From contig NZ_CP034072.1 in assembly GCF_003855255.1 (NCBI RefSeq), forward strand, positions 2,193,238 through 2,257,237: a stretch of DNA of 64,000 nt. Direction: 5' to 3'. This document shows positions 58,279 through 64,000 of this stretch, piece by piece (the first letter of the stretch is position 1; each line of letters begins with the position of its first letter). A program made the translations under genes and the position numbers. The notes under the pieces are model-generated. The model was not told where the DNA came from and searched no databases. It saw only the letters and a list, made by a program, of their open reading frames with translations. The stretch comes from Mycolicibacterium nivoides. Its GTDB lineage: Bacteria > Actinomycetota > Actinomycetes > Mycobacteriales > Mycobacteriaceae.

Positions 58279-59403
58279 GTGGCCAAATCTCTTCAAGACG
58301 AGATCGAGACCGCCAGGCAGACGATTCGTTCAGAGTCAATGTCGATGTCAGTTGGCGAGATCGCGAACCTATACCGAAGCGAAGAGATAGTGATTCGCCC
58401 CGAGTTTCAGCGCTTGTTCCGCTGGGACGTTGAGCAAAAGTCACGACTCGTAGAGAGCCTCCTACTAGGCATCCCAGTGCCGTCGGTGTTCGTAATGCAA
58501 CGCGAAGATGGCATCTGGGAAGTCATCGACGGACTTCAGCGCCTGAGTACCATCCTCGAATTCATGGGTGAATTACGCGACGAAGCCACGAAGGAACCCA
58601 TCGAACCCAGTATCTTGCGAGGCACGCAGTATCTGTCGAACCTAGAAGGCGCCTCATACGAGGACGGTGTCGACGGTGCCCAGACTTCACTAACCCCAGG
58701 CCAACGACTTGGACTGAAGCGCGCCAAGATCGATTTGAAAATCTTGTTGCCGGAAAGCGACGACAAAGCCAAGTTCGAATTGTTTGACCGATTGAATACC
58801 GGCGGCAGCCCACTGTCCGCACAAGAAATTCGGAATGCGCAATTGCTTATGCGCGATCCTTCACTATACGAATGGCTCGAAGCACTTCGAAAAGACTTTA
58901 ACTTCCAGCAGACTATAGCGATTACCGAGCGGCTATATGACGAAGCGTACGACATGGAGCTTGTTTGTCGGTTCTTTGCGCTTATCTGGAGTTCAGACAC
59001 TGATCTTAAGAACATTGGAAACATCGATAACTACGTTTCAAACAAGATATTCTCGACCATTGGCGACAAAGCATTTGACCGGGCGAGTGAAGGCAAGCGA
59101 TTCTCAGCCATCTTCTCCCACTTGCAAGCCGCACTTGATGACGACGCCTTCAAGAAATTCGAGGGTAACCGCTTCGTCGGTGGATTCTCGGTTTCCGCCT
59201 TCGAAACAATAACTGTTGGAATCGCCCGGAATGCCGACGTGTGGCTGCTCGACGATTTGGAGCCCGCAACTCTTCGAGAACGGGTCGCCCACTGGTGGGG
59301 GAACACAACCTTCCGGAGTGGGTCTAAAGCCGGAAGCAACGCCGCCAGCCGCCTTCCAAAGACCCTACCCGAAGCTCGGGATTTCTTCAGCACAGTGAAA
59401 TGA
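58279..59403 (+). CDS. DUF262 (GmrS/ParB-like) protein
   Basis: 374-residue protein with an N-terminal DUF262 domain: RPEFQRLFRWD at 40-50 and DGLQRLST at 84-91 correspond to the QR and DGQQR motifs of the ParB/Srx-like nucleotide-binding fold also found in GmrSD-type and BREX-associated restriction factors. Other conserved bits: LLLGIPVPSVF, ELFDRLNTGGSPLSAQEIRNA. There is no C-terminal DUF1524 HNH nuclease domain. I chose the GTG at 58279 (AAGGGG upstream); a GTG at 58261 is possible. The A/T-richer codon use differs from neighbours. Overlaps the next gene by ATGA. Confidence 0.88.
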   Translation: MAKSLQDEIETARQTIRSESMSMSVGEIANLYRSEEIVIRPEFQRLFRWDVEQKSRLVESLLLGIPVPSVFVMQREDGIWEVIDGLQRLSTILEFMGELRDEATKEPIEPSILRGTQYLSNLEGASYEDGVDGAQTSLTPGQRLGLKRAKIDLKILLPESDDKAKFELFDRLNTGGSPLSAQEIRNAQLLMRDPSLYEWLEALRKDFNFQQTIAITERLYDEAYDMELVCRFFALIWSSDTDLKNIGNIDNYVSNKIFSTIGDKAFDRASEGKRFSAIFSHLQAALDDDAFKKFEGNRFVGGFSVSAFETITVGIARNADVWLLDDLEPATLRERVAHWWGNTTFRSGSKAGSNAASRLPKTLPEARDFFSTVK

Positions 59404-60044
59404 AGATTCGCACATCCGAGGAACTCTACGACCGCATATACGATGACCTCGTTTGGCGGAAGCGGGAAATCGTGCTCTTCAACACGCAGCTCGCCAAAGC
59501 CAACCCCGAATTTTCTCGCGCCCTCCTGCGCGGTTCCGTAGCGCTACTTTATGCCCACTGGGAGGGGTTTATTAAGAATGCTTGCCATTTCTATTTATGT
59601 TACCTATCGAGTCGCCCCCTAATATTCTCCGACTTAATACCCGAACTAGCAGCACTGACATTACGCGCACACATATCTGAAGCTCTTCAGGCGAAGAAAA
59701 ATACGATGCGAGCTGATCTCGTTCGCGCCATTCGTGAGCACGCTCAGCACCCCGCAACCATACCAACTTCGCGGGATGCAGTTCGCACCGAATCGAACCT
59801 ATCGTTTAATGTTTTTTCTGAAGTTATTACAAGTGTCGGTTGCGATGCCCTGCGATATGAACCTTATCGGGATTTGATCGACGATCAACTCGTAAATTCA
59901 CGAAATCAGATCGCACACGGAGAGAATGCAAATATTGCCAAAACAGAGTGGGATGACTTGTCAACGGAAGTCATCTGGATTATGGATGACATAGCTACAC
60001 AACTGGTTAATGCTGCAGTACTGCGCTCCTATATGGCCTCTTAA
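59400..60044 (+). CDS. MAE_28990/MAE_18760-like HEPN nuclease
   Basis: 214-residue all-helical protein. YAHWEGFIKNA (51-61) and SRNQIAHGE, containing the HEPN ribonuclease signature R168-N169-x3-H173, match the MAE_28990/MAE_18760 HEPN group as I know it. HEPN proteins with this R-x4-H motif usually cleave RNA in abortive-infection or toxin settings. Translationally coupled to the DUF262 gene, suggesting the two act together. Strongly A/T-rich for this genome, indicating transfer. Its stop overlaps the integrase remnant tail-to-tail. Confidence 0.85.
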   Translation: MKIRTSEELYDRIYDDLVWRKREIVLFNTQLAKANPEFSRALLRGSVALLYAHWEGFIKNACHFYLCYLSSRPLIFSDLIPELAALTLRAHISEALQAKKNTMRADLVRAIREHAQHPATIPTSRDAVRTESNLSFNVFSEVITSVGCDALRYEPYRDLIDDQLVNSRNQIAHGENANIAKTEWDDLSTEVIWIMDDIATQLVNAAVLRSYMAS

Positions 60045-60249
60045 CGCCGCGGCGGCACAACGTTTCGCCGTAGGCCGGGGCGGCTGCCATCGCGTCTAGG
60101 GCGCCCATCGCCTCGGCGTGGTCGTCGATGTTGAACAGGTGCGCGTATACCGCCAGGGTTGTGGTGACCTTGGCGTGGCCCATGAACCGGGCGATCTCCA
60201 ACGGTGGTCGCCCCGCCGCGTTGTACAGGGACGCGTAGGTGCGTGCCAC
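60041..60249 (-). pseudogene. Tyrosine integrase remnant (C-terminal fragment, frameshifted)
   Basis: Encodes ARTYASLYNAAGRPPLEIARFMGHAKVTTTLAVYAHLF (seen in pieces: FMGHAKVTTT with the box-II His, VYAHLF with the nucleophilic Tyr). The catalytic-domain box-I Arg/His region and everything before it are missing. Near the end a lost base shifts the frame: the other frame gives NVVPPRR followed by TAA at 60041-60043, a normal integrase tail. It points toward tRNA-Gly with the two-gene module in between. Confidence 0.82.
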
Positions 60250-61493
60250 GACACCCCAGCCGGTAACAGTGCACTGTGATCTTTCGTGGCGGCTGCAGTC
60301 CGGTTCGTCCGCAGCACCGCAGGCCGATACACCGCCTTATGGAAGGTGGCGTATCGAACTGGAACGCTCTAATCCAGATTCAGCCGCGCAGCAGCTTCCC
60401 CCACCGTCAAGCCCGCCAGGGCGGAAGCCTGTCGGTGAGCCTTCTGCGTGGCAGTGGCTTCTCCTGGCTGCGCAACCTCGCCGTGGGCCACCGGGCCAAA
60501 TCTGGCCAGCAACTCGGCACTGGAAATTAGCAGCCCGCCACGGCGTTCCGCGCTGCACTGATATGCTGGAAAATGCCGACACATATCTAGGGCCAACCGG
60601 CACCTGGGTCGAAAGCCACCTGGCTAAGGGGTGGCAGGGTGGAGCACTCCCCGTAGGTGCTGTGAAACCCGGCAGGTGGTTACCTTCTGCGCGGCCTACA
60701 GTGCAGCGTCTGTGCGAACGGGAAACAGGCGGTCCGGTGATGGAGAACCATCGTGCTTGGTTACCTGATTATCAGTTCATTTCTGGCTGCGTTCGTGGCG
60801 CTGAGCGGGCTTCGACTCTGGCTCGAGGCAAGCGTCGAAATCACGCGTCTCGACCCCAAGAACGCTCACAAGACCATCGGTGCGATGGGCCAGCACTTCC
60901 CGCTCCGGCGGTGGCAGCGGTGGCGGCGGCGTTAAAAGCACAATCGAATTACATTGTCCCCCTGGGGGTATGGCAATCCGGCCATTGCCCCGAGGGCGGT
61001 CACCGCGCAGCAGGTGTGCGTAGACGACCTCGGCCATAGAGAGGATCGAACCCTCGCGGTGGCACGCACAACGGCCTTGCGATGGTCGCGAATCGCCTCG
61101 GCGGCAACGTCGGGCACCGGCAAGCGCCCGAAGTTCGCCTGCGGCGACGGGCCGGTCGAGCAACCCCGCCGCTGCGGTGTCGAGCTAGTGCCCTACGCCC
61201 GTCCGCGCTTGATTCGGCGGCCACCGCCGCAGGTTAAAGCGCCCGGCCCTGCGACGTTCTTTCGGTGCCGCGATTACGGGGCGCAAGTGGCTGCCGGACC
61301 CGAACATCGGGCCAGATCCTGACCACCTGCCCGAATGGGAACCCGACCGGCCGTCCTAGTCGAATGACGAAGGCGAGTTATCGGCCGGCGCCGACACCTA
61401 CGGCCCTAACTCACCGCTATCGCCGCTTGCAACACCTGCAAATCGAGCACGAGCGATTTGCAGCGTGCAAGTGGTCGACACCGCTGACGAGGC
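60250..61493. other. Degraded region downstream of the integrase remnant
   Basis: About 1.25 kb with no confidently coding gene apart from the small frame at 60753. On the minus strand 60369-60540 could encode LLISSAELLARFGPVAHGE...VGEAAARLNLD. On the plus strand a frame through 61235-61507 reads ITGRKWLPDPNIGPDPDH...EWEPDRPS, stop, then ELSAGADTYGPNSPL...DEARPQA. These look like fragments of phage or plasmid genes, but I recognise no family. Confidence 0.5.
60753..60935 (+). CDS. Possible small membrane protein
   Basis: 60 residues beginning LGYLIISSFLAAFVALSGL, a single membrane segment, followed by a charged middle (RLDPKNAHKTIG) and a basic Trp-containing end (RRWQRWRRR). GTG start with GGAGAA 8 bp upstream. 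No known family; it lies in the degraded island, so it may be a relic. Confidence 0.4.
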   Translation: MLGYLIISSFLAAFVALSGLRLWLEASVEITRLDPKNAHKTIGAMGQHFPLRRWQRWRRR

Positions 61494-61494
61494 A

Positions 61495-61522
61495 CGCCCG
61501 CAAGCCTGACGGGCGGTTTTTT
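61495..61522 (+). terminator. Rho-independent terminator
   Basis: CGCCCG (61495-61500), 9-nt loop, CGGGCG (61510-61515), then G and six T. No intact gene is seen immediately upstream, which suggests it belonged to a deleted or decayed transcript. Confidence 0.7.
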
Positions 61523-61526
61523 GTTT
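61505..61526 (+). repeat. Imperfect direct repeat, copy 2 (possible island boundary)
   Basis: CCTGACGGGCGG followed by six T, G and TTT; 21 positions agree with 58063-58085 after one 1-base gap. Right-hand partner of the repeat next to tRNA-Gly. Confidence 0.4.
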
Positions 61527-61538
61527 TGTTTGCCCTGC

Positions 61539-62060
61539 TCACCGTGGCCCGGTCGATGGCGGGTCAACCGGCGTCAGCGATATCGGCAGCCAGTGGGTGC
61601 CCGGTCCCTCACCTGGGCATCCGGTTCCCCCGATGACCAGGGTGCGCTCCCCGAAGAAGCTGCCGTCAGGGTTCGGGATCCAGTAGTCCGAGCGCTGGGC
61701 CTGCACGGCGCTGCCGGGGTTGTTGCGATCGCAGAAGTAGGGATACTCACCGCTCGTTTCCCAGCGGTCGTTGTTCCATCTGTACTCGTAGGCCACTGGG
61801 GCGCCCGGGTTGCGGGCGTGGTCGTCCGTATTGTCCATGCGCGCAACACATCCGTTCGCGTCGCACTTGGTGGTGAATTCGGCAGGCACGGTTATCGAAT
61901 TCATCGGTGTCGGGTTTCCGTTGAATGTCTGCTTCGAGAAGTCGATGAGCAGGTTGTAATGCCCGTACAGCGGCGGTGGTTCAATTCGCTCCGCATCAGC
62001 GATCGGCGACCCCAGCGCCAGAACGCTTGCCGCGAGGGCTACTCCCAGCATGGTTTTCAT
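61539..62060 (-). CDS. Secreted protein of unknown function
   Basis: 173-residue exported protein. Signal peptide MKTMLGVALAASVLALGSPIADA with AxA-type cleavage near residue 23, then a beta-rich domain with GHYNLLIDFSKQTFNGNPT, TTKCDANGCVARMDN, YFCDRNNPG and VIGGTGCPGEGPGTH. The four cysteines may form two disulfides. It resembles a class of mycobacterial secreted hypotheticals without known role. The ATG at 62058-62060 lies 4 bp after a small membrane-protein gene; ATGs at 62081 and 62084 would overlap that gene. Confidence 0.82.
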   Translation of the reverse strand: MKTMLGVALAASVLALGSPIADAERIEPPPLYGHYNLLIDFSKQTFNGNPTPMNSITVPAEFTTKCDANGCVARMDNTDDHARNPGAPVAYEYRWNNDRWETSGEYPYFCDRNNPGSAVQAQRSDYWIPNPDGSFFGERTLVIGGTGCPGEGPGTHWLPISLTPVDPPSTGPR

Positions 62061-62064
62061 AGCG

Positions 62065-62211
62065 TTAGTCGTCCTCGTCATCATCGCGGTGTGCCGCCTC
62101 GACCACCTCGGGCGGCACCGGCTTTTGGAGCCAGGCACGAATGCGCAATAGCCCACCGGCGACGACGCCTACGGCGAATACCGCGACGAGTACCCACAGA
62201 ACGGTGGTCAT
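62065..62211 (-). CDS. 48-residue single-pass membrane protein
   Basis: MTTVLWVLVAVFAVGVVAGG is an N-terminal membrane segment, followed by LLRIRAWLQKPVPPEVVEAA and the acidic end HRDDDEDD. The stop is 4 bp before the secreted-protein start, so the two are probably one operon. Short, but codon use is regular and the topology is coherent. No known function. Confidence 0.6.
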   Translation of the reverse strand: MTTVLWVLVAVFAVGVVAGGLLRIRAWLQKPVPPEVVEAAHRDDDEDD

Positions 62212-62322
62212 GGCACCGAATTATCCCGCCCCGCGGCGCGCTGCGGCCGATTACCCACGAGTAGGCCACTGCCGGGTATCGCGCACATCTCAATACTGGC
62301 CGACTCCCGAAAATCGGAGGAA

Positions 62323-62338
62323 AGTGATGTGTATCACA
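62323..62338. promoter_or_regulatory. CRP-like site upstream of the GlsB-type gene
   Basis: AGTGA-TGTGTA-TCACA matches the CRP consensus TGTGA-N6-TCACA at nine of ten positions. It lies 39-54 bp before the ATG at 62377. Confidence 0.5.
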
Positions 62339-62376
62339 CCGCTTGCAAGAAGTCGGTTAGAACGAAAGGCAACGAG

Positions 62377-62658
62377 ATGATCGGAGCAATTATTACCGCA
62401 GTCGTCGTCGGTGCGATTATCGGCGCACTCGCGCGACTCATCATGCCCGGTCGGCAGAATGTCAGCACACTCATGACAGTCGTGCTCGGCATTGCCGGAG
62501 CCCTGATCGGCTCTTGGCTCACCGCTGTCGTCGGATACACCAACTCGAACGGCGGATTCGCAATCGTCCCGTTCGTGGTCGGTGTCGTGGTCGCGATTGT
62601 GCTGATCGCGATCTACACGGCCCTGTCGGGCCGACGCGGCACGCCCGTCGGGCACTGA
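62377..62658 (+). CDS. GlsB/YeaQ/YmgE-family stress membrane protein
   Basis: 93-residue transglycosylase-associated-type membrane protein with three hydrophobic segments. IGAIITAVVVGAIIGALARL and GRQNVSTLMTVVLGIAGALIG are the family signatures, followed by FVVGVVVAIVLIAIYTAL and a short basic tail. Members are induced by stress in other bacteria; function unresolved. ATG at 62377 with AAAGG upstream. Confidence 0.9.
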   Translation: MIGAIITAVVVGAIIGALARLIMPGRQNVSTLMTVVLGIAGALIGSWLTAVVGYTNSNGGFAIVPFVVGVVVAIVLIAIYTALSGRRGTPVGH

Positions 62659-63002
62659 GCAGGACAGCCGCCGGCTCCGCCGATCCCCTGTCCTCATGAT
62701 CGCGGAGCCCATTCTTGGCGCCGTCACCGGTTAAACATGTTCCTGCCGCCACGAGCAAGGCATTGCGGAATGTATGCACATCGTGGCGCTCAATTGTCGC
62801 GTTGTTTTATTTCGTTTCCGTCTGGAATGCCAGCAAATCCCATGCACCAAATTGGTGCGCCTCCCCGGTAAATACGTTCATCAACAACGGCCGGATTTTC
62901 GCGATACGTGGATCGCGCGTGAGTCGACCGGGTAAGCCCGGAATCGGCCGGGCTGCTTAGATCTTGTTGGCTGAGTATGGCTTTCGAGCGACGGGGGCGC
63001 GA
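62659..63002. other. Intergenic region, no gene seen
   Basis: 344 bp. A perfect palindrome GCACCAA-A-TTGGTGC (62844-62858) lies in an A/T-richer stretch, 145 bp upstream of the mycothiol-type gene, and may be an operator. No RNA gene recognised. Confidence 0.45.
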
Positions 63003-63623
63003 ATGATCAGTGTCCGCGCCCTGGCCCACCGGGAACGCCGGGAATTCGCCGACCTGCTCGACGGGTTGGCTCCGCACGAATGGCAGGCACCGACGTTGTG
63101 CGCGGGCTGGAATGTTCGCGACGTCGTCACCCACACCGTCGCCTATCTGGGACAGACCCGGCTGCAGCTCACCGGAGCGATGCTGGCAGCGCGGGGGCGC
63201 GTGGACAGGATCAACGACCGCGCGCTGCAGGCCGACGCCACTGCCGGACCCGACGAACTGCGCATCCTGATGCGGGCCGGCACCGATCCGTCAGGTGCGG
63301 GCGCGCTCTACGGCTGCCGGGTGGCCCTGATCGAGTGCCTGATCCACCAGCAGGACATCCGGCGCCCGCTCGGGCGGTCCCGCACAATTCCGGCCGACGC
63401 ACTGCTCGCCTCCCTGTCCTTTGCGCGGATCAGCCCGGTGATCGGCGGAGCCCGCCGCACCCGGGGGGTGCGATTGATCGCCGGTGACCTCGACTGGTCG
63501 GCCGGCCGCGGGCCGGAGATCCGTGGACCGGGTGAGGCGCTGTTGCTGGCGATGACGGGACGCGTTGAGGCGGTCGCCGGCGAGCTGCAGGGACCGGGCG
63601 TGGCTCACCTGTGCGGACGATGA
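63003..63623 (+). CDS. Maleylpyruvate isomerase/DinB-like mycothiol-dependent family protein
   Basis: 206-residue protein with a DinB-type four-helix N-terminus (MISVRALAHRERREFADLLDGL, then TLCAGWNVRDVVTHTVAYLG with the metal-binding His region, VALIECLIHQQDIRRPLG) and a small C-terminal domain (VRLIAGDLDWSAGRG, GEALLLAMTGR). Many members bind Zn and use mycothiol; the substrate is unknown. ATG at 63003; an in-frame TTG 13 codons upstream is less likely. Confidence 0.85.
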   Translation: MISVRALAHRERREFADLLDGLAPHEWQAPTLCAGWNVRDVVTHTVAYLGQTRLQLTGAMLAARGRVDRINDRALQADATAGPDELRILMRAGTDPSGAGALYGCRVALIECLIHQQDIRRPLGRSRTIPADALLASLSFARISPVIGGARRTRGVRLIAGDLDWSAGRGPEIRGPGEALLLAMTGRVEAVAGELQGPGVAHLCGR

Positions 63624-63794
63624 AACGTCCGGTCTCGATCCGGCGTCGAATCGGCGCAGACCCGACGCCAACCTCGTAACGATCCGACCGCGCCCATCGA
63701 TTCAGTTAGCGGACCGCCCCTAGCATCGGGCAGTGACGTGTTTCGGCGCTCCGCCGAGTCATCGCCCACGTCCGTTGTCCCCGCTGGAGGATCG

Positions 63795-64000
63795 TTGAGA
63801 AGTCAGCCGATCGATGCGATCGACGGCTTCTGCACGTCCGAATTCGCCCGGGTGCGCGATGCCTTCGCGGACAACTTCTCCCACCACAACGAGGTCGGCG
63901 CTGCTGTCGCGGTCTGGGTCGAGGGCGACCTGGTGGTCAACCTGTGGGGCGGATCCGCCGACGCAGCCGGTACCAGGCCATGGCAGCAGGACACCCTGGC
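63795..64000 (+). CDS. Beta-lactamase-fold esterase, LipP-like (5' part only)
   Basis: The first 68 codons are in the window. The segment FARVRDAFADNFSHHNEVGAAVAVWVEGDLVVNLWGGSAD is seen as RVRDAFADNF, EVGAAVAVWVEGD and NLWGGSAD; it is the N-terminal beta hairpin of serine beta-lactamase-family esterases. The catalytic SxxK lies beyond the edge. TTG start with GGAGG 5-6 bp upstream. Position after tig/tRNA corresponds to Rv2463 (lipP). Confidence 0.85.
   Translation, partial: MRSQPIDAIDGFCTSEFARVRDAFADNFSHHNEVGAAVAVWVEGDLVVNLWGGSADAAGTRPWQQDTL

Noticed and set aside
60239..61039. 266-codon plus-strand frame after the integrase remnant
   Set aside because: No domain, no plausible start, and composition of a chance frame in degraded DNA.

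Overview
The window is high-GC actinobacterial DNA and reads as the chromosome of a fast-growing mycobacterium (Mycolicibacterium type). The backbone gene order obg-rpmA-rplU-rne-ndk-DUF4233-folC-valS, then a saccharopine-dehydrogenase-like gene, rpf, mobA-korB-korA, clpX-clpP2-clpP1-tig and finally a lipP-like esterase, is the order I remember for Rv2440c-Rv2463 of M. tuberculosis. Resuscitation-promoting factors, a GlsB-type small membrane protein, a deazaflavin-type nitroreductase and a mycothiol-dependent-enzyme-like protein fit the same assignment.

Layout. 1-14.1 kb: translation, RNA decay and nucleotide/folate housekeeping, almost all on the minus strand. 14.1-18.2 kb: a lipoprotein, a flavin monooxygenase, two tandem Rpf lytic enzymes and about 1 kb of non-coding DNA. 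18.2-21.8 kb: mobA and the 2-oxoacid:ferredoxin oxidoreductase korA-korB. 22.1-46.7 kb: a large accessory block for inositol or related polyol catabolism. It holds four Gfo/Idh/MocA dehydrogenases, five AP-endonuclease-fold isomerases/dehydratases (one decayed), a PhyH dioxygenase, a CUT2-type ABC importer, an MFS inositol transporter, and iolC, a Cgl0159-type aldolase, iolB, iolD, iolE, iolG and iolH. Three LacI repressors and one GntR repressor accompany it; for two LacI proteins and the GntR protein, palindromic operators can be read directly. No iolA is present. 46.8-53.2 kb: glutamine synthetase III, a LysR regulator and the fdhF/fdhD molybdoenzyme pair. 53.3-57.7 kb: clpX, clpP2, clpP1, tig. 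57.8-61.5 kb: tRNA-Pro, tRNA-Gly and, directly after tRNA-Gly, a compositionally different two-gene DUF262 + HEPN nuclease module followed by a truncated, frameshifted tyrosine integrase. 61.5-64 kb: small secreted and membrane proteins, a mycothiol-dependent-enzyme-like protein and the start of a lipP-like esterase.

How it works together. The GntR repressor probably controls both the ABC importer and the iolC-B-D-E operon through near-identical operators placed in opposite orientation. One LacI controls iolT-iolG-iolH; another controls a dehydrogenase/isomerase pair through two identical operators 63 bp apart; a third lies divergent from the PhyH operon. Together the modules look like peripheral routes feeding modified inositols into the core iol pathway. 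The most unusual locus is the DUF262-HEPN pair parked at tRNA-Gly, which has the features of a small mobile defence-like module.
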